10,292 nucleotides of DNA. Source: JAVBNW01 sp031551255 (lineage in GTDB: Bacteria > Bacillota > Clostridia > Christensenellales > UBA1750). The position numbers and the translations under genes are program-made. Below are positions 6,150 to 10,292 of this stretch, one piece after another. The notes under the pieces were generated by a model. That model saw only the letters and a list, made by a program, of their open reading frames with translations, made no database searches and was not told the DNA's origin. Each line of letters opens with the position of its first letter. The stretch's first letter is position 1. The stretch spans positions 1 to 10,292 of the forward strand of contig JAVBNW010000133.1 of NCBI GenBank assembly GCA_031551255.1. Direction: 5' to 3'.

Positions 6150-7121
6150 TCACTCGACCTTGCGCGGCGGATCGATTTTGAGCAAATCGGAAAGCTCCTC
6201 GTAGGGCAGCGTCACCTCGATCGCCCCGGCGGCATACGGGCCGATCGCATATTCCGGGAACAGAAACAGCAAGCCGTCTTCGCAGATCCGAAACTCCGGG
6301 TCCTCGGCCAGGTACTCCCGGCTCTGGGCCTTAGGGTCGTATTCAAACAGGGCGTCTTGTTGCGGCTCGAGGTACCGATGCAACAGCCGGTTGATATCGG
6401 ACGCGTATGCATCCGGCTCGCCCAGCACATCCTTTAGCGTCAACAGTTTGCCGGTGCGCATGTCGAAATTGTCGATGGCATACCCGTGAAGATCGTGCGC
6501 CCCTCCCGCATACATTGAATTCACGTGACGAACCGATAGATAAGGATCTGCAAACCGCTCGTCATATATCTGTATGGAGTACCAAAGTCGCATGGACGCA
6601 GCGTCCATCACGATTTCATCTTCTTCAAACAATGGCACGCCCTGCATGTTTGCACGTTCGTCCTCGGCCATATCGCGATAGTAGCGGCAGATCTTCTCCT
6701 CGCCTTCATAAGAGATCCTGCCCTCAAAGTCCGGATAAAACGATATATGGCTCCTCATCCATTGTTGATATGTCTGGGTCTTCTCAACCACATGGTCGGT
6801 AGGTTCCATGCGCATGTCTTTATAAAATAAAAACCATGGAGGAATATACGCGCAGTTGAAGGTAAACACCTCGTCCAGGTTTACTTTATCCACGAGCGTG
6901 TCGCCGTCCCAATACGGATACTCCCGCTCTTCCTCCGCATCGGCCGGGGTGGCTTGTCCCGTAGGCTCGGCCGGCTGGGCGGAAGCCACAGCCGGAGGCG
7001 TCGCCGTCGAGGTCGGCTCCGCCGTCGGGGTTTGCTCCGCCGCGGCAGGGATAGCGTCGCTGCAAGCGGCCAGTAGAGCGCATACCGCGACGAGGCACGC
7101 AATCCCCCGCATCAAACGCAT
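6150..7121 (-). CDS. Lipoprotein with DUF4163/DUF3298 (RsiV-like) domain
   Basis: This is a 323-residue secreted lipoprotein of unknown role. The N-terminus is a type II signal: basic start MRLMRG, hydrophobic stretch, and lipobox LAAC with Cys20 as the lipidated residue. A flexible Pro/Thr/Ala linker follows (about 25-60). The rest resembles the DUF4163-DUF3298 pair found in RsiV-type anti-sigma factors and in many Bacillota lipoproteins: roughly 115-200, then GGAHDLHGYAIDNFDMRTGKLLTL (206-229) and PEYAIGPYAAGAIEVTLPYEEL (289-310). No transmembrane anti-sigma part is present, so it is not RsiV itself. The start is the ATG ending at 7121, with GGGGAGGG a few bases before it. A 23-codon upstream extension would overrun the promoter and lacks a ribosome site. 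It is driven by a good promoter and is followed 26 bases later by rmuC. Confidence 0.82.
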   Translation of the reverse strand: MRLMRGIACLVAVCALLAACSDAIPAAAEQTPTAEPTSTATPPAVASAQPAEPTGQATPADAEEEREYPYWDGDTLVDKVNLDEVFTFNCAYIPPWFLFYKDMRMEPTDHVVEKTQTYQQWMRSHISFYPDFEGRISYEGEEKICRYYRDMAEDERANMQGVPLFEEDEIVMDAASMRLWYSIQIYDERFADPYLSVRHVNSMYAGGAHDLHGYAIDNFDMRTGKLLTLKDVLGEPDAYASDINRLLHRYLEPQQDALFEYDPKAQSREYLAEDPEFRICEDGLLFLFPEYAIGPYAAGAIEVTLPYEELSDLLKIDPPRKVE

Positions 7122-7155
7122 AATATCCCTCCCCTTTGGCACATTCGACCATTTC

Positions 7156-7184
7156 AGTATGGGCCTTGCCCTCGAGGATGTCAA
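7156..7184 (-). promoter_or_regulatory. Promoter for the lipoprotein-rmuC transcript
   Basis: On the minus strand a perfect TTGACA (7179-7184) is separated by 17 bases from CATACT (7156-7161; 4 of 6). Transcription would start near 7149, leaving about 28 bases before the lipoprotein ATG, enough for its ribosome site. The -35 box overlaps the -35 box of the divergent ABC-F promoter. Confidence 0.65.
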
Positions 7185-7207
7185 CCGCATCGCGCGTATG
7201 GTATAAT
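7178..7207 (+). promoter_or_regulatory. Extended -10 promoter for the ABC-F gene
   Basis: A perfect TATAAT at 7202-7207 is preceded by TGG, giving an extended -10 (TGGTATAAT). The -35 candidate ATGTCA (7178-7183; 4 of 6) is 18 bases away. Transcription would begin near 7214, about 39 bases before the chosen ABC-F start. The five bases 7179-7183 are shared with the -35 of the opposite-strand promoter. Confidence 0.7.
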
Positions 7208-7240
7208 GGCGGTTGAAGTTATCGGCATAACGCCGTTTTT

Positions 7241-7244
7241 GGAG
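7241..7244 (+). promoter_or_regulatory. Ribosome binding site that selects the ABC-F start
   Basis: GGAG lies only 2 bases before the first in-frame ATG (7247) but 8 bases before the second (7253). The second spacing is normal and the first is too short, so translation most likely begins at 7253 and the protein starts MIILQAAG. Confidence 0.6.
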
Positions 7245-7252
7245 CGATGGAC

Positions 7253-9151
7253 ATGATCATCCTACAGGCCGCGGGCATCGATAAATCCTTCGGCATCACG
7301 CAAATTCTTAAAGACGTTACGCTCGTCGTGCAGGACAGGCGGCGCGTAGGGCTCGTGGGCGTGAACGGATCGGGCAAATCGACGCTGCTGAAGATCATCG
7401 CGGGACTCGAGCGCGCGGATACCGGCGCTATCCACATGCAGCGCGGGCTGCGCATCGCGTACCACGCGCAGCTTGACGAGCTGCGCTCGCAGCTGACCGT
7501 GTGGCAGGAGATGGAGAAGATCTTCGAGCCGGTGTTCGCAATGGAAAAGCGTCTGCGCGCAATGGAGCACGATATGGGGCCGCTTAGCGACAGCGACCCG
7601 GCCGCGTTTGCGCGGCTGAGCGAGGATTACGATCGCCTGACCCTCGAATACGAGCGCGCGGGCGGGTACGCATGGCAATCGAGCATACGCGGCGTGCTGG
7701 CCGGGCTGGGCTTTACGCTGGAGCAGCACGAGCATTGCGTGGACAATCTATCCGGCGGCGAGCGCACGCGCCTGAAGCTCGCGCAGATTTTGCTCGCGGG
7801 GGCGGATCTTCTGTTGCTGGACGAGCCGACCAACCACCTGGATCTAAACGCCACCGCGTGGCTGGAGGGCTACTTGCAGGCCTTCCCCGGCTCGGTGATC
7901 GTGGTGTCGCACGACCGCTACTTTATGGACGCCGTGTGCACCGACATTGCGGAGCTTTCTATGCGCCGCCTTTCGCAATACGAGGGCAACTATTCGATCT
8001 ACCTCGAAAAGCGCACTGCCGAGTACGAACAGCGCATGAAGCAATACGAGCTGCAGCAAAAGTACATTGAGCGCGAGAAGGCCATCATCCGAAGATTTTT
8101 GGGCTTCGCCACCGAAAAGGCGATTCGTCGCGCGTTTTCGCGCCAAAAAAGGCTTGACAAGGTGGAGCGCGTCGAGCGGCCCACCGATGAAAAAGAGGCG
8201 CATTTCGAATTTAAGGCGGCGCGCGGCACCGGCAACGACGTGCTGATGGCCGAAGGCGTGGGCAAGTCCTACGGCGAAAGGGTGCTGTTTAAGGACCTTA
8301 ATCTGCACATCCGCGCGGGCGACCGGGTTGCGATCATCGGCCCCAACGGCGCGGGCAAGACGACGTTGTTGCGCTGCCTTTTCGATATGGAGCAAAGGGA
8401 CGCGGGCAGCGTGCGCCTGGGCGCGGGGGTACAGGTAGGGTATTACGACCAACGGCAGGAGGGCCTCCACCCGGAAAAGACCGTGCTTGACGAGGTGTGG
8501 GACGACTTTCGCCGCATGGAGCAGACCCAGGTGCGCAGCGCGCTCGCGGCGTTCTTGATCGTCGGCGACGAGGTGTTTCAGCCGGTTTCCACGCTGTCCG
8601 GCGGCGAGCGCGGGCGCGTGTTGCTGACGAAGCTGATGCTTCGGCAGGATAATTTTCTCGTGCTGGACGAGCCGACCAACCACTTGGATATGGACGCGCG
8701 CGAGGTACTGGAGGACGCGCTGTTCGATTTTGACGGCACGATGCTCGTCGTATCGCACGACCGGTTTTTCATCAACCGCCTGTGCGACCGCATATGGGTG
8801 CTCGATAACGGTGGCGTCACCGAATACCAGGGCAACTACGACGACTACCAGGAGAGGCTCAACGCGCAGAAGGCGCCCGAAGAAGCTGTCGAAACCCGCA
8901 CGAAGACTCAGCAGCGCGAAGACAAGCGCCGCGAGCGCGAGGTTGCCGACGCGGCCCGCCGCGAGCGGGAATACCGAATGAACCTGGAAACTCGCATCGA
9001 ACAGCTAGAAGCGAATATGACGAAGCTCGAGATCGAGATGTCCGATCCGGATTCGTATAAAGACCCCGCCGACGCCAGGGCACGCGCGGAACGATATGCC
9101 TCCGTAAAGGAAAGGCTTGACGCGCTATATGAGGAATGGGCGGCGGAATAG
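7253..9151 (+). CDS. ABC-F family ATPase (YdiF/Uup-like)
   Basis: This 632-residue soluble protein has two ABC ATPase domains and no membrane segment, the ABC-F layout. Such proteins bind the ribosomal E site and act in translation, in rescue of stalled ribosomes or, in some members, in antibiotic resistance. Domain 1 has Walker A GVNGSGKST (36-44), signature LSGGERTRL (166-174) and Walker B LLLLDEPTNHLD (186-197, Glu191). The interdomain linker (about 245-320) is rich in Arg, Lys and Glu. Domain 2 has GPNGAGKTT (363-371), LSGGERGR (448-455) and LVLDEPTNHLD (469-479, Glu473). A C-terminal charged coiled coil covers about 545-630, as in Uup and YdiF. Length and tail fit the housekeeping types rather than the shorter resistance proteins, but function cannot be read from sequence alone. 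It is monocistronic by appearance: own promoter upstream, inverted-repeat element 5 bases after its stop. Confidence 0.93.
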   Translation: MIILQAAGIDKSFGITQILKDVTLVVQDRRRVGLVGVNGSGKSTLLKIIAGLERADTGAIHMQRGLRIAYHAQLDELRSQLTVWQEMEKIFEPVFAMEKRLRAMEHDMGPLSDSDPAAFARLSEDYDRLTLEYERAGGYAWQSSIRGVLAGLGFTLEQHEHCVDNLSGGERTRLKLAQILLAGADLLLLDEPTNHLDLNATAWLEGYLQAFPGSVIVVSHDRYFMDAVCTDIAELSMRRLSQYEGNYSIYLEKRTAEYEQRMKQYELQQKYIEREKAIIRRFLGFATEKAIRRAFSRQKRLDKVERVERPTDEKEAHFEFKAARGTGNDVLMAEGVGKSYGERVLFKDLNLHIRAGDRVAIIGPNGAGKTTLLRCLFDMEQRDAGSVRLGAGVQVGYYDQRQEGLHPEKTVLDEVWDDFRRMEQTQVRSALAAFLIVGDEVFQPVSTLSGGERGRVLLTKLMLRQDNFLVLDEPTNHLDMDAREVLEDALFDFDGTMLVVSHDRFFINRLCDRIWVLDNGGVTEYQGNYDDYQERLNAQKAPEEAVETRTKTQQREDKRREREVADAARREREYRMNLETRIEQLEANMTKLEIEMSDPDSYKDPADARARAERYASVKERLDALYEEWAAE

Positions 9152-9156
9152 ACCTG

Positions 9157-9267
9157 TTGCGAAACTAAAGGCAGCGGCAGGGCGAGCGAAAACAGGGCTG
9201 GGCAAGGAAGCGCCGACGACGCATCGCACCGTTTTCGTCGCTCTTGCCGCGTTTTGGCGTTTCGCAA
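9157..9267. repeat. Long imperfect inverted repeat (111 bp), related to the other two elements
   Basis: TTGCGAAAC at 9157-9165 pairs with GTTTCGCAA at 9259-9267. The arms continue inward through GCGGCA/TGCCGC and GCGAGCGAAAAC versus GTTTTCGTCGCTC, making one large hairpin. The centre has GGGCAAGGAAGCG (9200-9212) followed by CCGACGACGC. Both match the core of the elements at 4736 and 10154, in the same order. Its outer ends differ from the TATAGTC ends of those copies. It begins 5 bases after the ABC-F stop codon and might serve as its 3' structure, though no T tract follows. Confidence 0.65.
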
Positions 9268-9294
9268 GAAGCCCAATAGCGTTTGTAGAAACTC

Positions 9295-9312
9295 TAGGCG
9301 ATATATCGTCTA
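9295..9312. repeat. Operator-like palindrome upstream of the nucleoside phosphorylase
   Basis: TAGGCGATATATCGTCTA has a perfect 10-bp core CGATATATCG. Outside one mismatched pair the TAG and CTA ends also match. It lies 40 bases before the phosphorylase ATG, where a repressor site would be expected. I could not find a convincing -35/-10 pair around it, so this is a candidate only. Confidence 0.35.
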
Positions 9313-9352
9313 CATTCCTGCCGCAAGCCAAGCATCCTTAAGGAGGATTTTC

Positions 9353-10144
9353 ATGCCGCTGTTCGAGCTCGACAAAAGCCCCGACGCCATCCTCAATCCA
9401 TCCGATGTTCAACCGCGCATCGAAGGTTTCCCACCGGTGGCGGTGGGCACCTTTTCAGGAAAATTGCTTAAGAGGTTGGAGGGGCGCTACGGCGTGTTTA
9501 TCGTGGACGACAACAAGAATGTGGGCAAGGTGCTCGCCATGCGCGCCGGAGAGGTGCCGGTGGCGGTTTTTGCATGGAAGTTGGGAGCGCCGGCCTGCGC
9601 GGCCACGTTGGAAGAAGTGTATGCGATGGGCGCCAAGGCCGTGGTAGCCTTCGGCTCTTGCGGCGCACTGGATGCGTCGCTGGAGGACGGACAACTGGTG
9701 ATTCCCACATCCGCCGTCAGGGAGGAGGGAACGAGTTACCAATACATCCCGCCTTCGGAGGAGATCGCGCAGGACGAGCGATCCATCGCGATTCTCGAAG
9801 CGGTCTTCCGCGAGAGCGGCGTGCCGTATACCATGGGCAAAACCTGGACCACCGATGCGATTTATCGGGAGACTCGCGACAAGGTGGCTATGCGCCGCAA
9901 GCAAGGGTGCATTTGCGTCGAAATGGAATGTTCCGCGCTGCTTGCGGTCGCGCAATTTCGCAAAAAGAGATTTGCGCAGTTCTTGTTTGCCTCCGACAAC
10001 CTGGACGCGCCTGCATGGCAATCGCGCGGATTGCTTGAAAAAACGGTCGACGAGCGGGTCTCCGCGCGGGAGATCCAACTGACGCTGGCGCTGGATTGCG
10101 CGCAGCGGCTCGCGCGGGAATTGCCCACGGACGATCGCGCTTGA
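9353..10144 (+). CDS. Nucleoside phosphorylase, uridine-phosphorylase-like
   Basis: This 263-residue enzyme of the PNP/UDP phosphorylase family splits a nucleoside with phosphate into base and ribose 1-phosphate for nucleoside salvage in the cytoplasm. Key motifs are AFGSCGAL (99-106, phosphate-binding turn), VREEGTSYQY (122-131), TTDAIYRET (166-174), CVEMECSAL (188-196, with the ribose-binding Glu and Met) and ASDNLD (213-218). The TTDAxYRET and EMECSAL pattern fits the uridine phosphorylase-like branch better than the AMP or 5'-methylthioadenosine nucleosidases, but the base specificity is inferred. AAGGAGG (9340-9346) lies 6 bases before the ATG at 9353, so the longer open frame from 9254 is not used. 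A palindromic possible operator lies at 9295-9312, and another repeat element starts 9 bases after the stop. Confidence 0.88.
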   Translation: MPLFELDKSPDAILNPSDVQPRIEGFPPVAVGTFSGKLLKRLEGRYGVFIVDDNKNVGKVLAMRAGEVPVAVFAWKLGAPACAATLEEVYAMGAKAVVAFGSCGALDASLEDGQLVIPTSAVREEGTSYQYIPPSEEIAQDERSIAILEAVFRESGVPYTMGKTWTTDAIYRETRDKVAMRRKQGCICVEMECSALLAVAQFRKKRFAQFLFASDNLDAPAWQSRGLLEKTVDERVSAREIQLTLALDCAQRLARELPTDDRA

Positions 10145-10153
10145 ACCAGGCGC

Positions 10154-10292
10154 TATAGTCGGCCAAGTTCAAAAACGGGGCAGGCGAGCGAGAGGTTTTT
10201 TCGCAGGGCAAGGAGGCGTAAGGAAGCGACCCTTCGGGATACGCCTTCGGCGTGAAATGCCTTAAGCTACGCTGACCTAAGCTCGACGCCGC
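10154..10292. repeat. MITE-like inverted-repeat element, copy 2 (cut by the window end)
   Basis: It begins TATAGTC like copy 1 and shares the GCGAGCGAGAGG, T-run and GGGCAAGGAGGCGTAA blocks (core 10206-10218) in the same order. The last 28 bases, ending CGACGCCGC, match 24 of 28 positions of copy 1. Between these blocks it carries about 28 more bases than copy 1, including a small hairpin ACGCC-TTC-GGCGT at 10241-10253. The right inverted repeat should lie just outside the window. It starts 9 bases after the phosphorylase stop codon. Confidence 0.75.

Noticed and set aside
7208..7240. Attenuator-like stem plus five T residues before the ABC-F gene
   Set aside because: The longer stem would include bases upstream of the predicted transcript start. 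The remaining 4-bp stem is too weak to call a terminator, and no leader peptide is visible.
7844..8758. Minus-strand open frame of 304 codons
   Set aside because: It lies fully opposite the ABC-F gene, which has all ATPase motifs in the plus frame.
1..10292. tRNA, rRNA, CRISPR array, transposase, phage or toxin-antitoxin genes
   Set aside because: Reading both strands showed no cloverleaf, no regularly spaced direct repeats and no motifs of these protein families.

Overview
The window looks like chromosomal DNA from a fairly GC-rich member of the Bacillota, probably a gut-type Clostridia lineage. This rests on strong AGGAGG-type ribosome binding sites in front of almost every gene, tightly packed genes with Bacillota-like family content (ABC-F ATPase, RmuC, DUF3298-type lipoprotein, two-GNAT acetyltransferase, GH4 and GH127 enzymes), and sigma-A-like promoters. 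No rRNA, tRNA, CRISPR array, phage gene or transposase was seen.

Left block (1-4701, all minus strand, read right to left): a GNAT acetyltransferase (3772-4701), a GH127 beta-L-arabinofuranosidase-type enzyme (1904-3703), a TIM-barrel sugar isomerase/epimerase (1022-1780), and the N-terminal 213 codons of a GH4 NAD-dependent glycosidase (640 down to the window edge). The last three look like a cytoplasmic module for imported plant-type oligosaccharides. Neither glycosidase has a signal peptide, so the substrate must be brought in by a transporter that is not in the window. A possible internal promoter lies before the isomerase. A terminator-like hairpin and a weak promoter lie before GH4. The 380-base gap before GH4 also holds a perfect 26-bp palindrome and about 240 bases of unexplained sequence.

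Middle block (4736-7121, minus strand): a 165-bp inverted-repeat element (MITE-like), then rmuC (4900-6123), preceded by a lipoprotein gene (6150-7121). The last two are probably one transcript. The lipoprotein promoter (TTGACA-17-CATACT) faces a divergent extended -10 promoter for the next gene, and the two -35 boxes overlap.

Right block (7253-10144, plus strand): an ABC-F family ATPase (7253-9151) and a uridine-phosphorylase-like nucleoside phosphorylase (9353-10144).

The most unusual feature is a small family of palindromic elements (4736-4900, 9157-9267, 10154 to the window end). They share a GGGCAAGGA(A/G)GCG core and the order of their blocks, and each begins 0-9 bases after a stop codon. 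They resemble non-autonomous mobile or REP/BIME-like elements. Apart from these, the window holds ordinary housekeeping and sugar-utilisation genes, and I do not see convincing evidence for a new multi-gene system.
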